From positions 39,277 through 103,276 of the forward strand of contig NZ_UUPU01000076.1 in NCBI RefSeq assembly GCF_900591205.1: 64,000 nucleotides of DNA, in the 5' to 3' direction. The position numbers were made by a program, and so were the translations under genes. The notes beneath the pieces were generated by a model. It was not told the origin of the DNA, did no database searches, and saw only the letters and a list, made by a program, of their open reading frames with translations. This document shows positions 34,783 through 43,357 of this stretch, piece by piece; position 1 is the first letter of the stretch; each line of letters starts with the position of its first letter. Source of the DNA: Pseudomonas viridiflava. GTDB lineage: Bacteria > Pseudomonadota > Gammaproteobacteria > Pseudomonadales > Pseudomonadaceae.

Positions 34783-35605
34783 GGTAGCTCCTCTTGAGCA
34801 GCAGTTGATGGACCACGGTCACCAGGGTCATCAGCGCTACCAGCACCACCGCCAGGGCGCTGGCCAGGTTCGGGTCGAGTGACACATCCCCAGACACCAG
34901 GCCGGCGATACGAATCGGCAGCACGTTGAAGTTCCCGGTAGTCAGGGCGTAGACCGTGGCGTAGGCGCCCAAGGCATTGGCCAGCAGGATCACGAACGTA
35001 CCCAGCAGGGCCGGCGTGAGCACCGGCAGGCCGATATGCCGCCAGAAGTCCCAGCCATTGGCACCCAGCAAGGCCGCCGACTCGCGCCAGTCCTCGCGCA
35101 GGGCGTCGAACGCCGGGTAGAGCAGCAGCACACCGAGGGGAATCTGGAAGTAGGTATAGAGGATGATCAACCCGGTTTTGGAGTACAGGTTGAAGTCCTG
35201 AATGATCCCCGCCTGCTTGAGCATGATGGTGATGCTGCCGTTGAACCCCAGCAGGATGATGAACGCGAAGGCCAGGGGCACGCCGGAGAAGTTGCTGGTC
35301 ATATTGGCGAAGGCGGTGACGAAATTGCGCAGTGGCGAGTCCACCTTGCGCAGCGAGTAACTGCCCAGCACAGCGATGATGATGCCGAAGATGCTCGAGT
35401 AGAAGCTGATCTCCAGGCTGAACTGGATCGCCTGCAGGTAGAACTTCGAACTGAAGATGCGCGTGAAGTTGTCCAGGCCCCAGCCGGTTTCTTCGGTTTG
35501 CAGGCTGTTGATCAGCACCCAGACCAGCGGGGCGATTTCAAACACGATAAAGAACAGCGCGAAAGGCACCAGGCACAGCAGCGCCAGCCATTTGCCGCGA
35601 GTCAT
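34769..35605 (-). CDS. ABC importer permease 1
   Basis: A protein of 278 residues with six hydrophobic helices and an EAA loop (ESAALLGANGWDFWRHIGLPVL). The start MTRGKW is chosen because it falls just after the upstream stop; an ATG 27 bases earlier would overlap the phosphatase-like gene. It belongs to the same operon as the following permease and ATPase. Confidence 0.88.
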   Translation of the reverse strand: MTRGKWLALLCLVPFALFFIVFEIAPLVWVLINSLQTEETGWGLDNFTRIFSSKFYLQAIQFSLEISFYSSIFGIIIAVLGSYSLRKVDSPLRNFVTAFANMTSNFSGVPLAFAFIILLGFNGSITIMLKQAGIIQDFNLYSKTGLIILYTYFQIPLGVLLLYPAFDALREDWRESAALLGANGWDFWRHIGLPVLTPALLGTFVILLANALGAYATVYALTTGNFNVLPIRIAGLVSGDVSLDPNLASALAVVLVALMTLVTVVHQLLLKRSYHVSR

Positions 35606-35610
35606 GGCGT

Positions 35611-36417
35611 TCACTTCAGCAGCTCCCGGCATACAGGTTTGTCGTGGGGCACGCCCAGCAGTTCGCAGACGGTGCCGCAGAGGTCGGTCTGTTTCGGCGC
35701 GGCGCCGGCATCCAGGCTGAAGGCATCGCCGAGCACAAACAGCGGCACTTCGCGTTCTTCCGGCAGCAGGCCGTTGTGGGAGCGATCGTTGTTCATGCCG
35801 TGGTCGGCGGTCACCAGTACCTGGTAGCCGGCATCGAGCCAGCCTTGCAGGTAGTCGGCCAGGATGATGTCGGCCGAGCGTGCGCTGTTGCGGTATTGCG
35901 GGGTGTCGAGGCCGTGCTTGTGGCCGGCGTCGTCGATGTTCATCGGGTGCACCACCAGGAAGTTCGGCGCGTGTTTGAGCCGCAGGCTCTCGGCGTCGGC
36001 AAACAGGTGCGAATCCGGGTAATGGTCATTCCAGTAGAAATGCGCGTGCTGGATCGCCAGGGCCTTGTCGTCAGTGTGACGATCACGGGCGGCGAGGAAG
36101 GGCGTGCGGTTATACAGCTCGCTGACCCAGTGGTACGCCGCCGCTGCGGTGGTCAACCCCGCGTCAGTGGCGTAATGAAAGATGCTGCGCTGGTTGGACA
36201 GGCGCGAGACGTTGTTGTGGACGATGCCGCTCTGGATCGGTGGCACGCCGGTAAGGATGCATTCATACAGCGGGCGGGACAGGGCGGGCAGTTCACATTC
36301 CAGTGTGTAGAGGGCTGCGCGTCCTGCGCCGACATAGGCTTGCAGGTGCCCCATGGCGTGCCTCGCAACCTCGAAGTTGAGGCCGTCGAGCACCACAAGG
36401 ATGACATTGTGCTTCAT
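35611..36417 (-). CDS. Alkaline-phosphatase-superfamily hydrolase (type I phosphodiesterase-like)
   Basis: A protein of 268 residues without a signal peptide, so cytosolic. Metal ligands and nucleophile can be traced: first Asp in LVVLDGLN, nucleophile Ser in PALSRPLYECILTG, Asp/His in NIDDAGHKHG, Asp-His in TADHGMN, and a final His in SHNGLL. The fold includes nucleotide pyrophosphatases and phosphonoacetate hydrolase. It lies inside an ABC importer operon, so it probably cleaves an imported phosphodiester or phosphonate. The start at 36417 begins at MKHNVILVVLDG; longer frames would run into a REPIN. Confidence 0.85.
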   Translation of the reverse strand: MKHNVILVVLDGLNFEVARHAMGHLQAYVGAGRAALYTLECELPALSRPLYECILTGVPPIQSGIVHNNVSRLSNQRSIFHYATDAGLTTAAAAYHWVSELYNRTPFLAARDRHTDDKALAIQHAHFYWNDHYPDSHLFADAESLRLKHAPNFLVVHPMNIDDAGHKHGLDTPQYRNSARSADIILADYLQGWLDAGYQVLVTADHGMNNDRSHNGLLPEEREVPLFVLGDAFSLDAGAAPKQTDLCGTVCELLGVPHDKPVCRELLK

Positions 36418-36477
36418 GGGGGCTGGCGCTCCGCAACAGATGGGGTTGGATCTTTTTTCGGTGGGAACCGGACCAAA

Positions 36478-36568
36478 ATGTGGGCGCTGGCTTGCCTGCG
36501 ATGACGGCGTATCAGCCAACATAAATGTTGAAAGTTCGACCGCTATCGCCGGCAAGCCAGCTCCCACC
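36478..36568. repeat. REPIN-like element within the ABC operon
   Basis: Inverted arms GGCTTGCCTGCGAT / ATCGCCGGCAAGCCAGCTCCCAC lie between the binding-protein gene and the downstream hydrolase and permease genes. This position often stabilises the upstream binding-protein mRNA. Confidence 0.72.
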
Positions 36569-36587
36569 CTGAGTGCATTTCAGGCTG

Positions 36588-37679
36588 TTACTTCATTTCT
36601 ACGATGACCTGCTCGTTCCACAGCTGTGGCAGCTTCTTGGAAGTTGCTTCCCAGGCATCCGCATCCTTGATCGGCTGCGGGTTGGCCTTGGTGTATTGCT
36701 CGCCCGGGATCAGGTTCTTGGCGATATCGGCCGGCAGTTTCAGGTCGGTTTCAGCCCGGATCGGGCGTGCATTGCCCTTGGCCAGGTTGAGTTGGCCGGC
36801 ATCGCTGAAGATGTATTCGCGGGTCAGCTTGGCGGCGTTCGGGTGCTTGGCGTATTTGTTGATGATGGTGGTGTAGCCGGATTTCACCGAGCCGTCCGAT
36901 GGGATCAGCACCACGTAGTCATCCGGGTTGGCCATCTTGGCCTTGTAGCTCAGGCCGTTGAAGTCCCAGACGATGCCCACTTCGACTTCGCCTTTCTCCA
37001 TGGTGGCGATGGTCGGGTTAGACAGTCCGAGACGGCCTTGCTGGGCGATCTTGGTGAAGAATTGCAGGCCGGGAGCGATGTTCTTCTCATCACCTTTGTT
37101 GGCGATGGCGGCGGCCAGTACCGCGTTGGATGCCTGGGCCGCAGTGCTTACGTCACCGACGGAAACCTTGTATTTGCCGGTCAGCAGATCCGCCCAGCTG
37201 GTTGGCACTTCGGAACCGTGCAGCAGCTTCTTGTTCACGATAAAGGCGATGGTGCCGGTGTAGGCCAGGGCCCAGTGCCCGTCTTTGTCTTTCGCCCAAT
37301 CCGGCACCTGGGCCCAGGTGGACGGTTTGTACGGCTGGGTGACTTCCTGCTTCACCGCAATCGGGCCGAAGGCTGCGCCCACGTCGCCGATATCGGCGCT
37401 GGCGTTGTCTTTTTCGGCCTTGAACTTGGCGATTTCCTGGGCCGAGCTCATGTCGGTGTCGATGTGCTTGAGGCCGTAGGTCTTGGCCAGGTCGTCCCAG
37501 GTGCCTTTCCAGTTGGCCCAGTCATCGGGCATGCCGACGCTGTTGACGGCGCCTTCCGCTTTCGCGGCGGCTTCCAGCGTCTTCAAATCAGGAGTAGCTA
37601 GAGCGGTATCAGCGGCCATGGCGGCGGTGCACATGGCAATGGTCGAGCCTAACAGTGATGCCAGGAAAAGCTGTTTCAT
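36588..37679 (-). CDS. ABC importer periplasmic substrate-binding protein
   Basis: A protein of 363 residues with a signal peptide (MKQLFLASLLGSTIAMCTAAMAA) and a two-lobed extracellular solute-binding fold of the AfuA/PotD/PhnS-like class 2 type (WADLLTGKYKVSVGDV; WDFNGLSYKAKMANP). No lipobox is used, since the Cys in the signal is not at a cleavage site. It is the first gene of the operon, with a HutC-type half-palindrome 58 bases upstream. The ligand is unknown; a phosphonate, phosphodiester or polyamine-like cation would fit the family. Confidence 0.88.
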   Translation of the reverse strand: MKQLFLASLLGSTIAMCTAAMAADTALATPDLKTLEAAAKAEGAVNSVGMPDDWANWKGTWDDLAKTYGLKHIDTDMSSAQEIAKFKAEKDNASADIGDVGAAFGPIAVKQEVTQPYKPSTWAQVPDWAKDKDGHWALAYTGTIAFIVNKKLLHGSEVPTSWADLLTGKYKVSVGDVSTAAQASNAVLAAAIANKGDEKNIAPGLQFFTKIAQQGRLGLSNPTIATMEKGEVEVGIVWDFNGLSYKAKMANPDDYVVLIPSDGSVKSGYTTIINKYAKHPNAAKLTREYIFSDAGQLNLAKGNARPIRAETDLKLPADIAKNLIPGEQYTKANPQPIKDADAWEATSKKLPQLWNEQVIVEMK

Positions 37680-37736
37680 CCGAAGCTCCTTTGGGCGTTT
37701 TCAACGCTGCGTTTTTGTCGACGTTTGCGGTGGTGT

Positions 37737-37748
37737 TGGTCTAGGTCA
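37737..37748. promoter_or_regulatory. Candidate HutC-family operator 1 (TGGTCTAGGTCA)
   Basis: Ten of 12 positions match the palindrome TGGTCTAGACCA recognised by HutC/UTRA regulators such as DasR and PhnF. It lies 58 bases upstream of the binding-protein start. Confidence 0.6.
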
Positions 37749-38004
37749 GCAATACCTGAGCCAATCTAGGCGGGATGGATGACAGTTTCATGTCGATGTC
37801 GTTTTTAAATCGCTTATGTCGCTGAGTGCAGTCTTAGCGTAGACCATGTCAAAGACCCCGCAGGCGTTGGACTTGGCCGATGTATTGCAGGGTGTGGTAA
37901 AGGCGCTCGACATGGACTGTCATCTGTCGGTCATCTGCAATGCCTAGGCTGACACGCAAGAGCAGGAGCCTGAATAAAGCGCGATTTATGCACCTTTGCG
38001 GTGC
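37749..38004. other. Divergent intergenic region, regulatory
   Basis: Holds no coding frame. A third partial operator half (GTAGACCA) is at 37839-37846. AT-rich blocks around 37800-37810 may contain the promoter of the ABC operon. Confidence 0.4.
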
Positions 38005-38016
38005 TGGTCTAGTCCA
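38005..38016. promoter_or_regulatory. Candidate HutC-family operator 2 (TGGTCTAGTCCA)
   Basis: Eleven of 12 positions match TGGTCTAGACCA. It lies 14 bases before the start codon of the adjacent regulator, which suggests autorepression. Confidence 0.65.
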
Positions 38017-38030
38017 GATAGGTAACGTTG

Positions 38031-38744
38031 ATGCGTGATGAGGCAATCAAGGCGGTGACCTCCATCGGTTTGGCGCTGCAAGAGCAGATCGACCATGGCC
38101 TGTTGCCGCCTGCAAGCAAACTGCCCGCCGAGCGCAAACTCAGCGAGTTGTTTGGTACCACTCGAATTACCGTGCGGGAAGCCTTGTTACAACTGGAGGC
38201 CCAGGGCCAGATCTATCGCGAGGAGCGTCGTGGCTGGTTTGTCTCGCCACCACGGCTGGCCTACAACCTGATGCAACGCAGCCACTTTCACGCCATGGTC
38301 AACGACCAGGGGCGGGTGGCGTCGACTGAAGTGATCTCGGCGCGGCTGCAGCCGGCGTCGGCAGCGGTGTGTGCGTGGCTGCAGCTGCCGGCACTGTCGA
38401 GTGTGATTCAGATCTGCCGGAGCCGGCGGATTGATGGGCGTTTGGTGCTCTATGTGGAGCATTACCTGAACCCGCAGTATTTTGCGGGGATCCTGGCGTG
38501 CGATTTGAATCAGTCGATGACCGAGTTGTACGCGCGCAAGTACGATTTGCACTACGGCCGGGTGCGTTTCGAAATCGTCCCCACCTCACTGCCGGTGGAA
38601 GCCGCCGCCGCGTTGCGCGTGTCGGTGGGCAGCCCGGGCTTGCGTATCGCCCGGGTCAACTATGACCAGCATCAGCGACTGATCGACTGCGACCTGGAGT
38701 TCTGGCGGCATGATGCGATCCACGTCGGCGTGGATGTGGTTTGA
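38031..38744 (+). CDS. GntR/HutC-family regulator with UTRA domain
   Basis: A protein of 237 residues. The N-terminal winged HTH reads LPAERKLSELFGTTRITVREALLQLEAQG and the C-terminal UTRA ligand domain spans about 90-237. It is divergent from the ABC importer operon, and two TGGTCTAG-type sites lie in the shared gap, one near each gene. PhnF- and PhnR-type regulators of phosphonate genes belong to this subfamily. The ATG at 38031 is preferred over the adjacent TTG. Confidence 0.88.
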   Translation: MRDEAIKAVTSIGLALQEQIDHGLLPPASKLPAERKLSELFGTTRITVREALLQLEAQGQIYREERRGWFVSPPRLAYNLMQRSHFHAMVNDQGRVASTEVISARLQPASAAVCAWLQLPALSSVIQICRSRRIDGRLVLYVEHYLNPQYFAGILACDLNQSMTELYARKYDLHYGRVRFEIVPTSLPVEAAAALRVSVGSPGLRIARVNYDQHQRLIDCDLEFWRHDAIHVGVDVV

Positions 38745-38783
38745 CCCTGTGGAGAGCCTGCCTGTTGTGGAGAGTGGGCTTTC

Positions 38784-38914
38784 TGTGGCGAGCGGGCTTG
38801 CCCGCGTTGGGTTGCGAAACAGCCCCAAAATCTGCAACCGTGATTTGTCTGGAGAAACGCGGCGCTCGTATTAGGGCTGCTGCGCAGCCCAACGCGGGCA
38901 AGCCCGCTCGCCAC
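38784..38914. repeat. Large REP hairpin (GGCGAGCGGGCTTGCCCGC family)
   Basis: The arms GGCGAGCGGGCTTGCCCGCG.. and ..CGCGGGCAAGCCCGCTCGCC continue into GTTGGG / CCCAAC, for about 25 paired bases around a 75-base middle. It lies between the convergent regulator and fpvF genes and may serve as their terminator. Confidence 0.78.
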
Positions 38915-38977
38915 GACAAGCCACTCACCAGCAAGCCCACTCACCAGCAAGGCGGCATATCACTAGGGTTTGTGTGT

Positions 38978-39892
38978 TCAGGGGGTTAGGGTTTTGATGA
39001 CTTGGTCCACATTGGTTTCCAGCTCCGTCACCGGGTCCGCGCCGTCGACGTTCAACACCAGCAGCTTCGAGCCGCCTGCCGTGACGGCGGCTTTCACCGC
39101 TTCACTCGGCTGGCGATGGTGCAGCACCACGGCCACGTCGTTGTCTTTCAACTCGGCACTGAGTTTTTGCAGGGCCTCGGGCGTCCAGTCGGCGTCGGGG
39201 CGTGCGTCGGTGCTGAGCACTTCCAGGTTCAGGCCGCTGACCAGATAGGGGAAGTGATCGCTCAAACTGACCACGCTCAGGTTATCCGCCTTGGCCAAGC
39301 GCGCTTCGCTGTCGGCGGTGAGCTTGAGCAGGCGCTGCTTGAGGGCGGCGAGGTTGGCGTCGATCTTCGGTTTGGCGTCCGGCGCCAGGCGGCTCAGGTC
39401 GGCGGCCATGACGTCGGCCATGCGTCCCATATTGTTGCTCGATTGCCACGGCTGGCTGTTCAGGCCGTCGCTGCTGCCCGGCTGCACGGCGATCCCCGGC
39501 AAGCCGCCGTCCACCGGGCGTGCGGCGTCGACTTCAACGATACGGATATTACTGCGGCGTGCCACCGGGTAGAGCGGGTCATCCGCCCACAGCGAGCGCA
39601 GGCCGATGGCGGCGTCGGCGTCCAGGGCCAACGTGCTCAGCGCCGGTGCACCACGGCCGGTGAAGTAGGACACCTGCCGCGAACCCGGCAGGTTGGCCGG
39701 CGCGGCGCGTTCAAGCTGTACGTCGGTGCCTTTGAGCAGCAGCTCGGCAAGCCCATACGTGATGGGCAGCGAGGCCAGAACCTTGACCGGTTTGACTGCG
39801 TGAGCAGCCGGTTTGGCCGCTTCGGCCGCCATCAAGGGCGCGGTGAATAAACAGGCGATGGCCAGGGCCAGAGGATGCAGAACGGAGCGCAT
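38978..39892 (-). CDS. fpvF: Metal ABC transporter binding protein FpvF
   Basis: A protein of 304 residues with a signal peptide (MRSVLHPLALAIACLFTAPLMAAEAA) and the ZnuA/TroA-like cluster A-1 fold (VKVLASLPITYGLAELLLKG; SLSDHFPYL). In P. aeruginosa FpvF (PA2410) is the second periplasmic protein of the FpvC-F system that takes up iron or ferripyoverdine after release. It is the last gene of the eight-gene operon. The ATG shares one base with the stop of fpvE. Confidence 0.87.
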   Translation of the reverse strand: MRSVLHPLALAIACLFTAPLMAAEAAKPAAHAVKPVKVLASLPITYGLAELLLKGTDVQLERAAPANLPGSRQVSYFTGRGAPALSTLALDADAAIGLRSLWADDPLYPVARRSNIRIVEVDAARPVDGGLPGIAVQPGSSDGLNSQPWQSSNNMGRMADVMAADLSRLAPDAKPKIDANLAALKQRLLKLTADSEARLAKADNLSVVSLSDHFPYLVSGLNLEVLSTDARPDADWTPEALQKLSAELKDNDVAVVLHHRQPSEAVKAAVTAGGSKLLVLNVDGADPVTELETNVDQVIKTLTP

Positions 39893-40791
39893 TATCCAAG
39901 ATTCCCTTTGAGACTGGGCACGGTGCCACGTGCGATGGCGGCGAGCGCGAAGAAAATACCGGCCATTAGAATGATCGCGGCGCCGGAGGGGATAGGCAGG
40001 TCGAAAATGATCGGCAACAAAATACCGCACAGGGTACTCACGGTAGCGATCGCCACCGAAACCCAGAAGAACCCCTTGAGCGACCGGCTCAGCAGGCGTG
40101 CCGCCGCGGCCGGAATCACCAGCAGCGCGCCCACCAGGATCGCACCGATCACCTTGACCGCCGCCACGGTGATCAGCGTCACCAGGATCACGAACAGGTA
40201 ATCCAGGGTCTTCACCGCCACACCACGCACGGCCGCCAGTTGTGGGTTGAAACTGGCGAGCATGATGCGGTTGTACAGCGGCAGCGCCAGGGCCATCACC
40301 AGTGAGCCGACAATCGCCAGCACCAGCAGGTCATTGCCATTGACCGTCAGCACTGAGCCGAACAGCACGTTCTCCAGGATGTGCACGTTGATCTTGCCCG
40401 CCAGGATCAGCAGCAAGCTTGCGCCCAGGGCGAGGGACACCGAGAGGAACACGCCGATCAAGGTGTCCGGCGCGAGGCCGGTACGGTTGCGCAGGTAGTT
40501 GAGCAAAATGCCGAACAACAGGCAGTAGCCGAACAGGCTGCCATAGGGCCCGGTGTAGGGCTCACCGAGCAGGATGCCCACGGCCACGCCCGTCAGCGCG
40601 GCATGCCCGACCGCTTCGGAGAAAAACGCAAAGCGCTTGACCACCACCAGCGTGCCCAGCCCGCCCAGTACCGGGCCGATCAGCAAACCGGCGAGCAGCG
40701 CGTTGACCACAAAACCATAGGCCAGCGCCTCCGGCAGGTAACCGGAAGAGGCCCAGCCCTGGACCATCAAGCGAAACGCTTCATAACTCAT
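39892..40791 (-). CDS. fpvE: Metal ABC transporter permease FpvE
   Basis: An inner-membrane protein of 299 residues with about eight helices of the ABC-3 (ZnuB/TroC) type (RFAFFSEAVGHAALTGVAVGILL). It forms the channel of the FpvDE importer that moves siderophore-released iron into the cytosol. The start overlaps the fpvD stop by four bases. A longer in-frame ORF upstream lies inside fpvD and is rejected. Confidence 0.9.
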   Translation of the reverse strand: MSYEAFRLMVQGWASSGYLPEALAYGFVVNALLAGLLIGPVLGGLGTLVVVKRFAFFSEAVGHAALTGVAVGILLGEPYTGPYGSLFGYCLLFGILLNYLRNRTGLAPDTLIGVFLSVSLALGASLLLILAGKINVHILENVLFGSVLTVNGNDLLVLAIVGSLVMALALPLYNRIMLASFNPQLAAVRGVAVKTLDYLFVILVTLITVAAVKVIGAILVGALLVIPAAAARLLSRSLKGFFWVSVAIATVSTLCGILLPIIFDLPIPSGAAIILMAGIFFALAAIARGTVPSLKGNLG

Positions 40792-41534
40792 TGCGCCAGG
40801 CTCCGAGGGTGGGTGGAAAACAGGCTCAGCAGGCGATCCGGGGTCAGTGCCTCTTTGGGCGTGGCGTCGAACAACACGCGACGGTTCAACCCGGTGACGC
40901 GGTCGGCCAGGCGGCCCACGGCCTCCAGGTCGTGCTCGATCCACAGCACGGTAATCCCGGCCAGACGCCAGTCATTGAGCAAACGTTCGAACACCTGGAT
41001 ACCGGCTTCATCAAGGGCCGACATTGGCTCATCCAGCACCAGCAGTTGCGGCGCGGGGATCAGGCCCTGGGCCAGCAACACGCGCTGACGCTCTCCGCCG
41101 GACAACGCGCCCATGCGCCGCTTGCGTTTGTCCTGCATGCCGACCCGTTCCAGGGCCTCGCCAATCGCGGCGGCGTAGTGTCGGGACAGGCCAAGAAAGG
41201 CCGGGCGGCGCTGGCACATGGCGGCCATAAAGTCGTCGACCGTCATCGGCAGGCCCCGGTCGAACTCCAGCGCCTGTGGTACATAGCCGATGGTGCCGGG
41301 GGTAGTCGGCCACTGCAGGCTCAACCGCCCCTGGTGCGGCGTTTGCCCCAGCAGGGTCTTGATCAGCGAGCTTTTGCCGCCGCCGTTCGGGCCGACCAAG
41401 GCGTGGATGCTGCCCGGTTGAACCGCAAAGCTCACCCCATCAAGGATCACCGTACGACCGAGTGTCAGCGAGACCTTGTCGAACTCGAGCGTCGGGCCGA
41501 CGCTGGCCACTTTAAGCTGCTGCGCCGCCGTCAT
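40788..41534 (-). CDS. fpvD: Metal ABC transporter ATPase FpvD
   Basis: A protein of 248 residues with Walker A GPNGGGKSS, signature LSGGERQRVL, Walker B LLVLDEPMSALD and the switch His in WIEHDLEAV. It pairs with the FpvE permease. It overlaps fpvC upstream and fpvE downstream by four bases each, so production is coupled. Confidence 0.9.
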   Translation of the reverse strand: MTAAQQLKVASVGPTLEFDKVSLTLGRTVILDGVSFAVQPGSIHALVGPNGGGKSSLIKTLLGQTPHQGRLSLQWPTTPGTIGYVPQALEFDRGLPMTVDDFMAAMCQRRPAFLGLSRHYAAAIGEALERVGMQDKRKRRMGALSGGERQRVLLAQGLIPAPQLLVLDEPMSALDEAGIQVFERLLNDWRLAGITVLWIEHDLEAVGRLADRVTGLNRRVLFDATPKEALTPDRLLSLFSTHPRSLAQ

Positions 41535-42451
41535 GTCCCGGACTCCTGAATCGCCCGCACCACCGTGTTGAGGTTGCCGGTCATTTCCACTTCGTATTTT
41601 TCGGCGCTGTATTCGCCGTAGGAGATGTGTGACAGCGGGTACAGCTTGACCCCGGATTCACGCTGGATGGTGTCGACGTAGGTGGACGGGAAATCCATCT
41701 CCGAGAAGATCACCTTCACGTCCAATGCGCGCAGTTCATCAATGGTTTTTTTCAACTGGCTGGGGCTTGGCTCGATACCGTGGGCCGGTTCGACCACGGC
41801 GGTGACTTCCAGGCCGAACTCACGCAGCAGGTAGTCGTAGGCCGCGTGTACGGTGGCCACGCGCAAGTCCGGGTTGGGTGCGCTGGTCAGCTTGGCCAGC
41901 GCATCGGCGCGCATCTGGCGCAGGCGTTTGCCGTAGGCCCGGGCGTTCTGGGTGTAGGTCTTGGCGTTGTCCGGGTCGAGCTTGCCCAGCTCGCGGGCAA
42001 TGTTGTTGACCTGGGCAATCGACGCGCTGATCGACAGGAAGGTGTGCGGGTTGACCACCTTGCCCGCACCGCGTGCGGCATTGCCGGTGGCGGCCAGCAA
42101 TGGCACGTTGGCGTTGGCTTCGATCACCGGGATATCCGGGCGCTCGCTGGTGGCGATCATGCGGTCGGCGAAGTCGTCATGGCCCACGCCATTGAGCACG
42201 ATCACGTCAAGGGTGCCGATGCGCTTGATGTCTTCGGCGCGTGGCTCGTAGGCGTGTGGGTTGAAACCGGCCGGAATCAGCGGTACGACCTCGGCCTTGT
42301 CGCCGACGATATTCGCCACGTAGCTGTAATAGGGGTGCAGGGTGATGCCGATGCGCAGGCGTTTGGCTGCCTCGGCATTGGCCAGGGGAGCGAGCATCAG
42401 GCTGAACAGGCCAACCAGTAACAGGCGCAACAGGGGAGATGAAATAGACAT
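41531..42451 (-). CDS. fpvC: Metal ABC transporter binding protein FpvC
   Basis: A protein of 306 residues with a signal peptide (MSISSPLLRLLLVGLFSLMLAPLANA) and a ZnuA/PsaA-like metal-binding fold. Likely ligands lie in GFNPHAYEP, VVNPHTFLS and TVHAAYDYL, with a later Glu/Asp segment (FSEMDFPS). FpvC binds iron in the periplasm after reduction and release from pyoverdine. The start is set at MSISS rather than 51 bases earlier because of the signal peptide. Confidence 0.88.
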   Translation of the reverse strand: MSISSPLLRLLLVGLFSLMLAPLANAEAAKRLRIGITLHPYYSYVANIVGDKAEVVPLIPAGFNPHAYEPRAEDIKRIGTLDVIVLNGVGHDDFADRMIATSERPDIPVIEANANVPLLAATGNAARGAGKVVNPHTFLSISASIAQVNNIARELGKLDPDNAKTYTQNARAYGKRLRQMRADALAKLTSAPNPDLRVATVHAAYDYLLREFGLEVTAVVEPAHGIEPSPSQLKKTIDELRALDVKVIFSEMDFPSTYVDTIQRESGVKLYPLSHISYGEYSAEKYEVEMTGNLNTVVRAIQESGT

Positions 42452-42470
42452 GGGCAATCGGTCTTCTCGT

Positions 42471-43031
42471 TCAGTGACGGTGCTGGCGGGTAACGCCGGC
42501 ATCGAATTGCGCGACCACCTGCCGCCAGCCGGCTGCGATCAGCGCCTGGTCAGTGAGGTCGGACGGGGCGGCGAGGTCGGCCTGGCGGTTGAGCCAGATA
42601 TCCGGCTCGGTGCCGTGCACGCGCATCAGCAGCGAGCCGCTGGTGCCGGGCGTGCCGCTCAAACCCAGGTAGGCCGAGGGCGCCAGCAACTGCCAGCGAT
42701 GATCGCCACGGCTGACCGAGCTGGCGTCCTGGGCGAAGGGTGCAAAGCCTTCTTCGGCCAGTTGCTCGGGCGTGGGCAGCGCATTTTGTTCTGCCTGCAG
42801 CAGCTGGATTTCATCCAGGGTCACCCGCAGGTCGGCATAGATGCCTTGCTCGGCGGCGCTGAGGTCGCGGCGGGCATCCAACTGGTGGCTGGGCACCGCA
42901 GCCACTTCCTGTGACTCACCGTGCAGCGCCACTACCGTCCCGGCCACCGCCAGGATGATCAGGCACAGCAGCAGCACGTAGAGGGTTTCGTGCCCGGCAC
43001 CGGCGGGGCGTACAACCTGTGTCGTACTCAT
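42471..43031 (-). CDS. fpvK: FpvK, DUF6162-family membrane-anchored protein
   Basis: A protein of 186 residues with one N-terminal transmembrane helix (ETLYVLLLCLIILAVAGTVVAL) and a periplasmic domain. It ends in a His-rich tail (RQHRH). By operon position it is FpvK, a partner of the FpvG reductase complex that releases iron from ferripyoverdine. It starts within the fpvJ stop (four-base overlap). The biochemical role is not well defined. Confidence 0.82.
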   Translation of the reverse strand: MSTTQVVRPAGAGHETLYVLLLCLIILAVAGTVVALHGESQEVAAVPSHQLDARRDLSAAEQGIYADLRVTLDEIQLLQAEQNALPTPEQLAEEGFAPFAQDASSVSRGDHRWQLLAPSAYLGLSGTPGTSGSLLMRVHGTEPDIWLNRQADLAAPSDLTDQALIAAGWRQVVAQFDAGVTRQHRH

Positions 43032-43357
43032 TGAGGCTGGATATCCGCTTGGTCGATTTCAACCACGTGACCCGGGCCTGCGTCAAACAGCACATAGAAC
43101 TCGGCCGAGGGTTTTTTGAAGGTCAGGGTCGAATCCTGGCCCAGCTTGCCGGGCAGCAGGATGGTTTCGTCATAGCCGATCACATCCAGCGTCACGCCGG
43201 GGGCGCCGCTGCCGTCGGAGAAGCCGCCGGTGCACTGGATCTGCTCGCCGGCGATTTCCTTGCACTCGCACATCGGGTTGTGGGCCAGGGCAGTGGCACT
43301 GAAACCGGCGCCCAGCAGCAGCGCAATGCAGACACGGGACAGGCGCGTCAAAGTCAT
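43028..43357 (-). CDS. fpvJ: FpvJ, small periplasmic protein
   Basis: A protein of 109 residues with a signal peptide (RLSRVCIALLLGAGFSATALA) and a mature N-terminus HNPMCECKEI holding one His and two Cys that could bind metal. In P. aeruginosa FpvJ binds FpvC and assists iron transfer from the reduction complex. It overlaps its neighbours by four bases on both sides. Confidence 0.83.
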   Translation of the reverse strand: MTLTRLSRVCIALLLGAGFSATALAHNPMCECKEIAGEQIQCTGGFSDGSGAPGVTLDVIGYDETILLPGKLGQDSTLTFKKPSAEFYVLFDAGPGHVVEIDQADIQPQ

